This document shows, piece by piece, positions 1 to 10,051 of a DNA stretch of 64,000 bases. The DNA is from CAIWHR01 sp963836265 (lineage in GTDB: Bacteria > Pseudomonadota > Gammaproteobacteria > Burkholderiales > Casimicrobiaceae). The notes beneath the pieces were generated by a model. That model had not been told where the DNA came from. It saw nothing but the letters and a program-made list of their open reading frames with translations, and did not search any database. Position numbers and translations under genes: made by a program. The stretch's first letter is position 1, and each line of letters opens with the position of its first letter. Where the stretch lies: contig CAWIIO010000003.1 of assembly GCA_963836265.1 (NCBI GenBank), positions 62,001 to 126,000 of the forward strand, in the 5' to 3' direction.

Positions 1-1
1 G

Positions 2-331
2 GAATATCACCGCGTCGTGACTCACGAATTCGGCCATGCGCTGGGCTGCATCCACGAGCACCAGTCACCGAAGTTCGACCGCAAGTGGAACGTTGCCGCA
101 GTGATGAAATATTTCCAGGGGCCGCCGAACTACTGGAGCCCGGACGACATCAAGTTCAACGTGCTCGAGAAGTATTCACCGAAGGGCATTTCGGCCACGG
201 TTTTCGATCCCAAGTCGATCATGCTTTACGCGTTCGACGGCGCATTGTTCGCGGACGGGCTTGGGCCCACCAACGAGAACACGACCGTGTCGGCGAAGGA
301 CGTGGCGATGATCAAGCAGATGTATCCGTAG
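2..331 (+). CDS. Metzincin-type zinc metalloprotease, C-terminal part
   Basis: The reading frame is open from the window edge, so the N-terminus lies outside. The visible 109 residues contain HEFGHALGCIHEH, a match to the metzincin zinc site HExxHxxGxxH/D in which three His bind zinc and Glu is the general base. About 55 residues later comes SIMLY, a plausible Met-turn as in astacins (usually SxMHY). This supports a secreted or periplasmic peptidase of the astacin/matrixin type; the signal peptide is not visible. Its stop overlaps the 3' end of the convergent CHAT-hydrolase gene by 20 bp. Family assignment is firm; exact subfamily and substrate are unknown. Confidence 0.8.
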   Translation, partial: EYHRVVTHEFGHALGCIHEHQSPKFDRKWNVAAVMKYFQGPPNYWSPDDIKFNVLEKYSPKGISATVFDPKSIMLYAFDGALFADGLGPTNENTTVSAKDVAMIKQMYP

Positions 332-3300
332 GCGCCTTGGCGCGTTGATCCGGGCCGACCCCGGCGGCGCCTCGGGTTCCACGCGCCCCGGCAAACGCCT
401 CGAGGCACCGAGTCAGTCTCGCCGCCGCCGCCTGTTCCTGCGCCGTCGCACGCTTCGCGTATTTCGGCAACACGAAGCGGATCTGGTCTGCCACCGAGCT
501 CCACATCGAGCGTGCGCTCACCCGCGCGTGCAGATCGCCGTAGTCGCGCACGATTGCATCGATTGCCACGGCCAGCTTGCCGTCCGCTACCGCCTCGTAG
601 ACCTGCAACTCGGTCAAGCCGGCGACACTCCAGAAGTCCGGATCGTCGCGCGTTTTCGCGGCGAGGTTTGCGCGGAGCTGGACCAGCAAATGCGGATCGA
701 ACCCGCGCCAGCCACGCTTGCCGGCATCCGTGACGAGCGTGGCAGCCATCCAGTTGAGGGCTGGGTAAAACAACCCGTCGTCGTTTTTCTCGCGGGCGAT
801 CGCGATCGCGCGCCGATAGCGCTCCTTCATGTTTTCGATGGCCTCGGCTTCGTCGCGGGCGTTTCCGGCGGCGGCCTCGATCAAGGCGAGCCGCTTCCAC
901 GCCGAGCCGCAAAGGCTTTCGCGCTCGATCGTGGCCTGCAGCGCCGTCGCCCGCTCGAGCAGCGCGAGCGCCGCCCGAAGGCCGTCGCGCGCGTCTTTCA
1001 ACACGCCGTCGAGCGCCGTGACCGCACGGCGGCGATCGCCGATTGCGCCGCGCTTGCCGCGACCCGGGGTTCTGCCGCGCTTCGCAACGACGGCCTCCGC
1101 GGGGGACCGGGCAAGTTCGCGTAACGCGTTCTCGACCCCTGCCCAGGCCTTTCGCCCGCGCAGGTTGCCGAGGTGCTCGACGACCTTGAGCGAAGCGGTG
1201 CCATCGTTGGCGTCCAGCGCGCGGGCATACCAGCCGATGGCTGCCGCGTGATCACCGGCCTCGCTCCATGCGTTTCCAAATCCTTCGGCGACCTCGCCGA
1301 TGTCGCCCCAGATCGAGCCGAATCGCGCTTCGAGGTGGCGGACTTTCTCCCGCTGCTCCCTCTGAAACCTGTCCTGCTCCCCCGCCGAAGGGGCGCTTTG
1401 GTATCTGCTTTTGACCGCGAGCGATTCGAGGGCGAGGACCAGCGTCTTCGACGCGGCGATGCCCGCGAACTCATCCGCGAGCGACGCGGTCGGCTGCTGC
1501 GGGTCCGGTGCGTTCGCGATGAGGCGCCAATCGGGGTCGCCGTAGCACTGATAGGCGGCCCAGGTATTGCTGCCCGCTTCCCATGCAACTTCGCGCGCCT
1601 CGGCGACGGCGTCGATGAAGCGCTCGCCCTGCAGCAGTCGCTCGTAGAAGCGCGTTGCGAAGGCGCTCGCTGCGGCGTCATCGACCGCCCAGCCGGCGGC
1701 GATGACGCAGCGGACGCCGATCTTGATCAGCTCCTCGGCGACGCCCGCCGCGAAGCGCGGTCGATCGAGCGCCCCGGAGCCTTTGGCGTCTTGCATCAGC
1801 AGCTGCGCTCCACTGCGCGCCGCAAGGTGACAGCAGTTCACGAAGACGAGCTCCGGCACCACGCGCATGCTGTGGATCTCGCGCGGGCCCAGGAATGTGC
1901 CGTCGGACAGCACGACGCCGCCCGGGTCGCGGTTTGCGTTGGAAGGCTCGCCGTGCCCGGCGATATGAACGATCCGCCAGTCGCGCCCGAGCAGCGCATT
2001 GACGATCGTTCGCGCATCGGGTCCGACTTTGCCCGGGTCGTCCGGGCTGATCAGGGACAATACGCGGTCGGCACGAAGCGCCCTGTCGGCGCGCAGGCTC
2101 TGGGCGACGGCATTGGCCTCGTTGCGCGCGCCGGGCAGGCGCGGATAGAGGTCCGGATCGCAGGCGGGCTCGCCGATCACGAGCACGCTCGCCTCTGCGC
2201 TCGCGTCGGTCACCTGGCCGCGGAAATCGGCGGTGCGCAGCTTGCGCAGCAGCTTGGCGCGGATGGCCCAGGGCCGCGGATCGCCGCCCGCGGGCGCGCC
2301 GCTGTCGAGGAGCTCCCAGGGAATGCCCGCGGTGCCGCCGTCCACCTCGAGCTGCACGTCGCTCGTGCCGCCGAGGAAGGGCTCCATCTCGAGCGGCACC
2401 AGCAGCTTGAACAGCGTGTGGCCGATCTGGGGGTCGGTGTTCCCGTCGCCCGCAGCCCCGGCCACGAGCTGTCGCAAGAGCCGGCTCTGCGTCTGCTGCG
2501 CGCGCACTTCGCTTCGTGCGCGCTTGGTGTCGAGCGTGTAGGCAATCTGCGGTTCGCCGCGTGCTCCTCTTTCCGTCAGCGCGGAAATGAAGTCGTAATC
2601 CGCACCGCGATAGCCCGAATCGAGCAAGCGCGTGAGCCCTCCCGGACCGGGCTTGACCAGCTCCGCCACGTCGTATTCGCCAGGTGCGGCGGCGGCATGC
2701 ACTTGCAGCGCGCGCCAGACATCGCCGGCCCGATCGAGGTAGAGCTCGACCAGGTGCAGATGGCCGGCGACCGGCAGGCTGCTTTCGGCGAGGCGCTGGT
2801 TGGCCTCGCGCACGCCTTGAGCGATGAGCCGCGCCGCCTGCCCGACGCTCATCCCGACCCCGCCGCTGCCGATGAGCGTCGACGCCAGCTCGAAGACCGC
2901 GGGCGCGCCGCCGGGCAGCTCAGTGAGACGCCTCGACCACGCGATGACCGCCTGGCGCACCGTGAGCACGAGATCGTCCGCGCGCAACTTGTTCTCGTCG
3001 CCGAGGCCGACCACGATCGCCGCCGCGGGACGCGGCAACTGTAGCGGATTCTCGCGATTCGCGCCGGTATTGAGGAACACCTGGTGGGCGCCGGGAAGGC
3101 CTGGATACAGCCCCGCTCGCAGGGACACGCTCATCGCGCCGTCGAGCAGCCGGTCGATCACGCGCTCGGTGCCGGTCAGCCGCAGCGACGTGTAATGGCC
3201 GAGCAGGAGGGGCTGGCGCATAAACACCAGATCGCCGTTGATGACGCCGATCTTCAGCGCCGCGCCGGCGGGAGCGGTTGCCGCGCCCGGTTGCGCGGCT

Positions 3301-6080
3301 GAGGGCGCCAGAACGTCGCGAGCGGATTCCGGCGGTCGGCTCGGCGGCCGCGCGCGGGACGGGCGACTGCCGAAGACAGCGTCGGCCGCCCCCACCGAGG
3401 CGCCGCGCGGCGAGGGGGCGTCGGCCACGGGCGCCAACAGGCTTGTCGTCCCCTGCTCGAGCAACTCGAGATACCCGGCGAACGCGCTTCGCTGCGCCGG
3501 CAGCTTGCCGTGCTCGCAATCGATCTGCCATGTTGAGACGCCCGGGAGGCGCGCGCTTGCGAGCGTCACCCGGCCGTCGCCGGTCTCTTGCGCGTTGAGA
3601 TACTCGACGCCTGCTTCGCCGACGTCGAAGCCGTCAGGCGTGAAGGCCGCCTTGCCGACGACCAGCAGCATTCGGTCCCTGAACGGCGCAAGGTCGCCAT
3701 CGCGCTGAGCGTCGAGACGCCTGCGCAGCGCGATCGCGCGATCGATGATGGCCTGCGGCGGAACGCCCCATTGGTAGGCGTTGAGCTGGATCTCGCTGCG
3801 ATGCCATGCATTGAACTCGCGCACGAGCGCAAGGTCGTCGTCGGCGAGCTTCTGCCACGTGGCGTGCCGGTCGAGTCGCTGACTCGGATCGACGAGCGCC
3901 GCCTGCAATTGGATGAAGCCCGGCAATCCCGCCATCATCTGCCGCGCCGCGTGGTCCTGGAACGGCGCGCCGATGGAGACCAGCGCGTTGCCGAACGTAT
4001 CGTCGCCGGACAGCACCTGCATCGGCGCCCACGAGCCGCCGTTGGGCGTGCCCAGCATCAGCAGGCGGGCGCCATGGCGAGCCATCATCCGCTGCCAGAC
4101 GTCCGGGCGCTCGAGCTGCATCGTGCGCGCCACGAGCCCGCCCATCGAGTGCGCGACGATGCGGACCGGCTGTCCGCTCCGCTCGCGCACGGCGAGAGCA
4201 GCGTCGACCTCGCCGGCAAGGCGCTGCGCTTCGTCCTCGATCGGCCGCCGCCAGTCGTACGCGAACTCGATCACCTGATGGGTGCCGGCGAGGAAGGCTT
4301 CCAGGTCGTCGTAAGTGCCCTCGATCGCGCCATCGGGCTCGACACGATCCGGCGGGCCGGACCGGTACTCGAGGCGCTTCAAACCGTTGAGAAGGCGATA
4401 GCTGAGCCAGATGCGCTCGCCGTCGATCTTGAGATTGCTGCCGAGAATTCCCGGCAGCACGAACACGGCCGGTCGGTCGGCCTGCGGCGTGCCGTCGCCG
4501 CCGCGGATCGCGGCACGCAGGCCCGTGGCCGATTCACCGGCCCACGACAGCGGACCGACGACGCGAAACGCCGGCGGCCTCTCCTTGACGAGCGCGTTCG
4601 TGACGGCCTCTGCCGTGCGCCCGTTGAAGAAGTAGTTGAAGTGGGAGACTTTTCCGCCGTGATCGAACACGAACATCGCGCCGGAAGCCCGCGGCGCACC
4701 GCCGTACATCGACCGGGTCTGCACGACGAGATCGTTGTCGGTCCAGTAGTACGCGTCCGCCAGCAGCGTCTTGAGCCAGGAAATCACCGAATCGCCTTCG
4801 ATGTCTCCGGCCACGATGCGCAGGTCGCCCGGGATCGCGTCGTCCGCCGCGTGCAGCCAGCGAATGAGGGGGCTGTCGGGAATCTGCGCCGCGAGGCCCG
4901 GCAGCAACTCGGGGTCGGCGCGGCGTCGCGCCACTTCCGCCAGAAAATCCACGATCGCCGGCGCGACCGGCACGTTCGCGAGCTCCAGTGACCACTTGAG
5001 AACCGACAGGTAGGCGTCGAGCCGCTTCGACGCGAGCAGCGTTCCGCGCGCGGGGCACGCGACGCGCACGATGCGCTCGACGCGGAGCTTCCGTGCGGCC
5101 ACGACCTTGCCGAGCTCCCGCAGCGCCTCGCGTTGTGCCCGGTACGGGCCGCCCTTGAAAAAGGCCAGGTTTGTGGCGCCGAGCGCGGGAGCGGCGCATA
5201 CGCGGGCCAGCACCTCGGCCACGAGCCCGCCGCGCGAATGGGTCGCCAGATGCAGGCGCGCGCCCTTCGGGCACGCCCGGGCGAGCAATAGCGCGTTCTC
5301 GATCGGACTCGCACCGAGCGTCGGATGCTCGAGCCCGTAAACGCGCTGCCGATAGTGCTCGAACAGCGTCGCGACGTGCTGCGGGTGATGCAGCCAGAGC
5401 TTGTCGAACGAGCCGCTCGTCTCGGAAAACGTCCCGTGCACCAGGACGAGCAACGGTTGGCCGTCGGCTGCGGCGGGTATCTGCGTCAAGGGCTGCGCCG
5501 TGCCCTTGAGCTTCGGCAGCGCATCGGGTGAAAGCTTGTATACACCCGGATTGACCTGCGCGTCGACGTTGCGAACGACTTCCGAGGCGACGAAGCTCGC
5601 CGCCCTGTCCTTCCCGATGTCGGTGACGATTTCAACCGCGGACAGCAGCACGCCGTCCGTCGCCCGCTGCTTTGAGCCGCGCCGCTGCAGGATCCGTTCG
5701 AGACCGGCCCACTGCAGACGGGCATCGATCTGGACTTCGTGCGCGGGAGCCGCTGCGCCGCGCGCCGTGCCGCCTCGCTTGCGCGAGGTCGCAGATTGGG
5801 CGAGTAACAAGTCGCGAGCGTTCTCGGGATGCAACACCAGCACCGGACCCCCGTGGACGTGGAGCACCACCACGTCCTCGCCAGGCCGAGCGACGATACG
5901 GACTTCGTGCCCGTTTCCCCTCGGCGCGCCGACCCGCACCGCATGCTTGATCGTTCCGCGCGAAAGTCCCGCTGGCAGCGGCGGCGATGCGGCTCCGCGC
6001 ATGACTTCTGCGGGATCGGGCGACTGCGATACGCCAGATACGACGAACGTGATGGGTTCGGGCTTGGCGGGGGTCGTCAT
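312..6080 (-). CDS. Giant fusion: two alpha/beta-hydrolase domains plus CHAT caspase-like peptidase
   Basis: The 1,922-residue protein was started at the ATG preceded by AAAGGAG (6 nt spacing); 65 further upstream codons are open but overlap the divergent gene. Residues ~205-500: first alpha/beta hydrolase, with VHGTF (214-218, oxyanion region) and nucleophile elbow HSRGG (Ser282). Residues ~535-860: second, LCAT/lipase-like hydrolase with LPGILGSNL and elbow HSMGG (Ser645). Residues ~890-945: Pro/Ala-rich linker. Residues ~945-1290: unassigned; GLGDENKLRADDL resembles the N-terminal fold of M17 aminopeptidases. Residues ~1290-1520: CHAT domain with HIAGHGE (His1376) and FVNCCHLA (Cys1417, possibly Cys1416), the caspase-like dyad. 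The rest is helical and TPR-like. No signal peptide or membrane segment is evident, so it is probably cytoplasmic. CHAT proteases act in separase and gasdermin or Craspase-type systems. A role in regulated lipid or protein cleavage here is inference. Confidence 0.85.
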   Translation of the reverse strand: MTTPAKPEPITFVVSGVSQSPDPAEVMRGAASPPLPAGLSRGTIKHAVRVGAPRGNGHEVRIVARPGEDVVVLHVHGGPVLVLHPENARDLLLAQSATSRKRGGTARGAAAPAHEVQIDARLQWAGLERILQRRGSKQRATDGVLLSAVEIVTDIGKDRAASFVASEVVRNVDAQVNPGVYKLSPDALPKLKGTAQPLTQIPAAADGQPLLVLVHGTFSETSGSFDKLWLHHPQHVATLFEHYRQRVYGLEHPTLGASPIENALLLARACPKGARLHLATHSRGGLVAEVLARVCAAPALGATNLAFFKGGPYRAQREALRELGKVVAARKLRVERIVRVACPARGTLLASKRLDAYLSVLKWSLELANVPVAPAIVDFLAEVARRRADPELLPGLAAQIPDSPLIRWLHAADDAIPGDLRIVAGDIEGDSVISWLKTLLADAYYWTDNDLVVQTRSMYGGAPRASGAMFVFDHGGKVSHFNYFFNGRTAEAVTNALVKERPPAFRVVGPLSWAGESATGLRAAIRGGDGTPQADRPAVFVLPGILGSNLKIDGERIWLSYRLLNGLKRLEYRSGPPDRVEPDGAIEGTYDDLEAFLAGTHQVIEFAYDWRRPIEDEAQRLAGEVDAALAVRERSGQPVRIVAHSMGGLVARTMQLERPDVWQRMMARHGARLLMLGTPNGGSWAPMQVLSGDDTFGNALVSIGAPFQDHAARQMMAGLPGFIQLQAALVDPSQRLDRHATWQKLADDDLALVREFNAWHRSEIQLNAYQWGVPPQAIIDRAIALRRRLDAQRDGDLAPFRDRMLLVVGKAAFTPDGFDVGEAGVEYLNAQETGDGRVTLASARLPGVSTWQIDCEHGKLPAQRSAFAGYLELLEQGTTSLLAPVADAPSPRGASVGAADAVFGSRPSRARPPSRPPESARDVLAPSAAQPGAATAPAGAALKIGVINGDLVFMRQPLLLGHYTSLRLTGTERVIDRLLDGAMSVSLRAGLYPGLPGAHQVFLNTGANRENPLQLPRPAAAIVVGLGDENKLRADDLVLTVRQAVIAWSRRLTELPGGAPAVFELASTLIGSGGVGMSVGQAARLIAQGVREANQRLAESSLPVAGHLHLVELYLDRAGDVWRALQVHAAAAPGEYDVAELVKPGPGGLTRLLDSGYRGADYDFISALTERGARGEPQIAYTLDTKRARSEVRAQQTQSRLLRQLVAGAAGDGNTDPQIGHTLFKLLVPLEMEPFLGGTSDVQLEVDGGTAGIPWELLDSGAPAGGDPRPWAIRAKLLRKLRTADFRGQVTDASAEASVLVIGEPACDPDLYPRLPGARNEANAVAQSLRADRALRADRVLSLISPDDPGKVGPDARTIVNALLGRDWRIVHIAGHGEPSNANRDPGGVVLSDGTFLGPREIHSMRVVPELVFVNCCHLAARSGAQLLMQDAKGSGALDRPRFAAGVAEELIKIGVRCVIAAGWAVDDAAASAFATRFYERLLQGERFIDAVAEAREVAWEAGSNTWAAYQCYGDPDWRLIANAPDPQQPTASLADEFAGIAASKTLVLALESLAVKSRYQSAPSAGEQDRFQREQREKVRHLEARFGSIWGDIGEVAEGFGNAWSEAGDHAAAIGWYARALDANDGTASLKVVEHLGNLRGRKAWAGVENALRELARSPAEAVVAKRGRTPGRGKRGAIGDRRRAVTALDGVLKDARDGLRAALALLERATALQATIERESLCGSAWKRLALIEAAAGNARDEAEAIENMKERYRRAIAIAREKNDDGLFYPALNWMAATLVTDAGKRGWRGFDPHLLVQLRANLAAKTRDDPDFWSVAGLTELQVYEAVADGKLAVAIDAIVRDYGDLHARVSARSMWSSVADQIRFVLPKYAKRATAQEQAAAARLTRCLEAFAGARGTRGAAGVGPDQRAKAPTDTSA

Positions 6081-6243
6081 CGACTTCTCCTTTGATCTGG
6101 CGTTTCGCATTGTATGTCGACCTTGCGCGCTCGCGCGCTGAACGCGCCGCCGACAGGATCGGCTCGACGGCCGCATCGACCATGCGCCACTGCAGTCCCT
6201 GACGATCGCCGCAAGAAAAATGCGGGCCGCAGCGCCGGTTGAG

Positions 6244-6249
6244 GCGATA
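6244..6249 (+). promoter_or_regulatory. Candidate -10 box of the SRPBCC gene
   Basis: GATAAT lies 24 nt before the ATG at 6274. No convincing -35 hexamer is seen. It falls within the divergent spacer between the CHAT-hydrolase start and the SRPBCC gene. Confidence 0.35.
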
Positions 6250-6273
6250 ATCCATTCCGGCTCCTTCTCCGCC

Positions 6274-6858
6274 ATGCCGCGCGCGGTCTACCCCTTCCTG
6301 TTCGCGATTGCCCTGGCAATGATCGCTGCCGTGCATGCCGCTCCGCCCGACTCGCAGGACATTGCCGTTGCCATACGACGCGACGGCGAAGCGATCGAGG
6401 TCGACGTCGAGCTCGTCGTCCAAGCGACACCGCAGGAAGCATGGAACGTGCTGACCGATTACGATCACATGGCCGATTTCGTCTCCAACGTGGCGATGAG
6501 CCGGATCATCCATCGCGACAAGGACAGGATCGAGGTCGCGCAGACGAGCCGTCTGACATTCGGTCCCTTCGAGTTCAAGTTCGACAACGTGCGGGAGATC
6601 GAATTCGTGCCGCTCCTCGAGATTCGGTCGAAGCTCATTCGCGGCGACATGAAGGCGTCGGTGTTCACGACCCGTATCGCGGCCCAGGGCAACGCCACGC
6701 GCATCACCAATCACGGGCGATTCATATCGGGCCACTGGATTCCGCCGCTGATCGGTACCGCGGTGCTCGAAGCCGAGACCCGCAAGCAGTTCGCCGAGTT
6801 CCGGGCCGAGATCCTGCGGCGGAAGGAGCTGCGCGAACGGAAACAGCGCCAGAGCTGA
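6274..6858 (+). CDS. Exported SRPBCC (START/Bet v1-like) protein
   Basis: The 194-residue protein has an N-terminal signal peptide (MPRAVYPFLFAIALAMIAAVHA, cleavage after AxA near residue 22). It then carries a polyketide cyclase/START-type SRPBCC domain, recognisable by the N-terminal beta strand followed by TPQEAWNVLTDYDHMADF and by later strands with RLTFGPFEFKF. SRPBCC folds bind hydrophobic ligands in a deep cavity; ligand and role are not predictable here. A periplasmic location is inferred from the signal peptide. The ATG at 6274 was chosen because it gives an intact signal peptide; the upstream ATG at 6220 would add a charged leader. It is divergent from the CHAT-hydrolase gene. Confidence 0.75.
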   Translation: MPRAVYPFLFAIALAMIAAVHAAPPDSQDIAVAIRRDGEAIEVDVELVVQATPQEAWNVLTDYDHMADFVSNVAMSRIIHRDKDRIEVAQTSRLTFGPFEFKFDNVREIEFVPLLEIRSKLIRGDMKASVFTTRIAAQGNATRITNHGRFISGHWIPPLIGTAVLEAETRKQFAEFRAEILRRKELRERKQRQS

Positions 6859-7027
6859 GCGGAGGCCAACGCCGGCATTTCGCATATCGCCGCGGTGCCG
6901 ATACCAACGGCGGCGGCATCCAGGATGGCGGGCCGCGCGACTTGGCCGACGGCAAACCGCCCGGCCGCGAACCGGCTGTGGCAAACTGCGTCCCAGGACG
7001 GCGCGGCCGCGCCGACAGCGACCAACA

Positions 7028-8122
7028 ATGAGACCCGCCCTCCACATCGATCGCACGCTGACGCTCGTCGTTCTGGCGATCCTGAGCGTCGGTTGCTTCC
7101 TCGTTCTGCAGCCGTTTGTCACCGCGATCATGTGGGCGGCAATCCTGTGCGCAACGATCTGGCCGCTGTACCTGCGCACCCGCCTGTGGCTCGGAGGTCG
7201 GGACGGGATCGCCGCGCTGGTGATGGTGCTCCTGATCTCGATTACCGTGCTGGCGCCGTTCGTGATCGTCGGCGTGACGATTGCCGATAATGCCGCCAAC
7301 GTCACCGATTGGGTTCAGGAACTGGTGCGCGAGGGGCCACCGGAGCCGCCGAGCTGGGTCGCGGGTCTCCCGTTCATCGGCGAGAGCGCGGCGGCGACTT
7401 GGGGGATGTTCGCGCACGACACCGCGCGCTTGCTGGACGAAGCGCGCAAGTATTTCGAGCCCGCGAGGAAGCTGCTGGTCGCGAGCGGAACGACGGTCCT
7501 TGGCGGAATTCTGCAGCTAGCGTTGTCGATCTTCATCGCCTTCTTCTTCTTTCGCGACGGCGACGCGCTGGTCGATCGCGTGCAGGCCGGCGTGGGCCGC
7601 ATCGCGGGCGAGCGCGGGCGTGGGCTCGCCTTCGTCGCCGCAACGACCGTCCGCGGCGTCGTGCTCGGCATCCTCGGCACGGCGCTCGCGCAAGGGTGTT
7701 TGATGGCGATCGGCCTCTGGCTCGCCGGGATCAAGGCGGCGCCGCTGCTGGGGCTCGTCACCTTCTTCCTGTCGCCGGTGCCGATCGGTCCGCCGCTGGT
7801 CTGGATTCCCGCGGGGATCTGGCTCATCGTTCACGGCAGCACCGGCTGGGGGATCTTCCTCTTCGTCTGGGGCGCGCTCGTAGTGTCGAGCGTCGACAAT
7901 TTCATCAAGCCGCTGATCATCAGTCGCGGCAGCGACCTGCCGTTCATCTTGGTGCTGCTGGGCGTGCTGGGCGGCGCCTTCGCGTTCGGATTCATCGGCG
8001 TGTTTCTCGGCCCCGTGCTGCTCGCCGTCGGCTATGCGCTGCTGAAGGAATGGGCGGTCGGCTCGCCTGCTGCCCGCGCAGCTGCGAACCCCGCGCCGAG
8101 CGCTACCGAGACCGCGCCCTAG
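7028..8122 (+). CDS. AI-2E family (PerM/TqsA-type) membrane permease
   Basis: The 364-residue polytopic protein matches the AI-2E transporter family (formerly UPF0118). It has an N-terminal pair of hydrophobic helices (residues ~10-45), a third helix near 60-85, a soluble stretch, then a block of C-terminal helices containing the family-typical run from GLVTFFLSPVPIGPP onward and KPLIISRGSDLPF. Family members include TqsA (autoinducer-2 efflux), YdiK and PerM, and some function as Na+/H+ antiporters, so the substrate is uncertain. It follows the SRPBCC gene by 169 nt on the same strand; co-transcription is possible but not shown. Confidence 0.85.
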   Translation: MRPALHIDRTLTLVVLAILSVGCFLVLQPFVTAIMWAAILCATIWPLYLRTRLWLGGRDGIAALVMVLLISITVLAPFVIVGVTIADNAANVTDWVQELVREGPPEPPSWVAGLPFIGESAAATWGMFAHDTARLLDEARKYFEPARKLLVASGTTVLGGILQLALSIFIAFFFFRDGDALVDRVQAGVGRIAGERGRGLAFVAATTVRGVVLGILGTALAQGCLMAIGLWLAGIKAAPLLGLVTFFLSPVPIGPPLVWIPAGIWLIVHGSTGWGIFLFVWGALVVSSVDNFIKPLIISRGSDLPFILVLLGVLGGAFAFGFIGVFLGPVLLAVGYALLKEWAVGSPAARAAANPAPSATETAP

Positions 8123-8355
8123 CTAGGCTGGAGGAGCGGTCGAATTGCGAACGGCCGACGGATCGTTCACCCGACCGTCGCTGCTCTGTGCTGGTGCGTC
8201 GGATCGGCGACCAGAAGGCGACGTCGTTCTTCCCGGCCCCATCGGGCACCGACGCGCGATTGATCATCGCGCGCTTCACCGTCAGGTCAATCGTATGGCG
8301 CTGGCTTAAATCGCGGCGATTGGCGCCGCGCGCAACGTTGTCCTCCCAGTCGCCT

Positions 8356-9192
<837 letters not shown>

Positions 9193-9309
9193 GAGCGGAT
9201 TTTCCCGCCCCGCGGTGCCATTGCCGCCGGCGCGCGGGACGCAAAGAACGAAAGCACATATTGTAACTGCGGTGCGCAAGTCGAGCCGCATACCGCCGGC
9301 CTCCCGGCC

Positions 9310-10044
9310 ATGACTCCCGAACCCGCGCATCTTTCCAGGGTCCGCATCGTTCTCGTTGCCCCCACGCACCCGGGCAACATCGGCGCCGCGGCCCGCGCGA
9401 TGGGGACGATGGGGCTCGGCAGGCTCGTGCTCGTCGCTCCGAAACGATTCCCCCATCCCGAAGCGGCGGCGCTCGCGGCGGGCGCCAGGGCGGTGCTCGA
9501 CGCGGCGCGCGTGGTGCCCACCCTCGAGGAGGCGATTTCGGGATGTGTGCTCGCCGTGGGTCTTTCGGCGCGGCCGCGCGCCTTCGCGGGGCGCGTGCTG
9601 CCCGCGCGCGCCGCCGCCGCCGAAGCGCTCGCGCATGCAGCGCATGGCGAGGTGGCGTTCGTGTTTGGAACCGAGATGTCCGGCCTGTCGAACGACGAGC
9701 TTGCGCGGTGCGGAATCGTGGCGACGATTCCGGCGAATCCCGCCTATGCGTCGCTCAATCTCGCGGCTGCCGTGCAGGTGGCCGCCTACGAGTTGCGCAT
9801 CGCCGCGGTTGGCGGCGACGTGTGGCGCGCGCCTCGATTCAAGCCGGCGATGGCCGACGAAATCGCGGAGCTCTATGCGCACGCGAGCAGGACGCTCGTC
9901 GCGATGCGTTTTCTCGACCCGAGGATGCCGAAGCGTTTGCTGCCGCGGTTGAAGCGCCTGTTCGGGCGCGCCGGCCTCGAGAAGGAGGAGGTCAACATCC
10001 TGCGCGGGATCCTAGCCCGAATCGACGAGTTTCTGAAGCGATGA
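9310..10044 (+). CDS. trmJ: tRNA (cytidine/uridine-32-2'-O)-methyltransferase TrmJ
   Basis: The 244-residue SPOUT-class methyltransferase uses SAM to methylate the 2'-OH of nucleotide 32 in the tRNA anticodon loop. The SpoU-type motifs are visible: motif 1 APTHPGNIGAAARAMGTMG (residues ~17-35, with catalytic Arg and Asn), motif 2 FVFGTEMSGLSNDEL, and motif 3 IPANPAYASLNLAAAVQV, which forms the knot. The C-terminal helical extension continues to LKR, as in TrmJ rather than the shorter TrmL. The start at 9310 matches the conserved N-terminus. It is divergent from suhB (118 bp between starts) and 7 nt from the next gene. Confidence 0.93.
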   Translation: MTPEPAHLSRVRIVLVAPTHPGNIGAAARAMGTMGLGRLVLVAPKRFPHPEAAALAAGARAVLDAARVVPTLEEAISGCVLAVGLSARPRAFAGRVLPARAAAAEALAHAAHGEVAFVFGTEMSGLSNDELARCGIVATIPANPAYASLNLAAAVQVAAYELRIAAVGGDVWRAPRFKPAMADEIAELYAHASRTLVAMRFLDPRMPKRLLPRLKRLFGRAGLEKEEVNILRGILARIDEFLKR

Positions 10045-10051
10045 GCTCGGC

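Noticed and set aside
1173..3044. Long open frame (623 codons) opposite the CHAT-hydrolase gene
   Set aside because: Arg/Ala-rich shadow frame typical of high-GC DNA; the minus-strand frame contains real domain motifs along its whole length.
6081..6275. 65-codon N-terminal extension of the CHAT-hydrolase protein
   Set aside because: It overlaps the divergent SRPBCC promoter, has no RBS, and the ATG at 6080 has a strong one.
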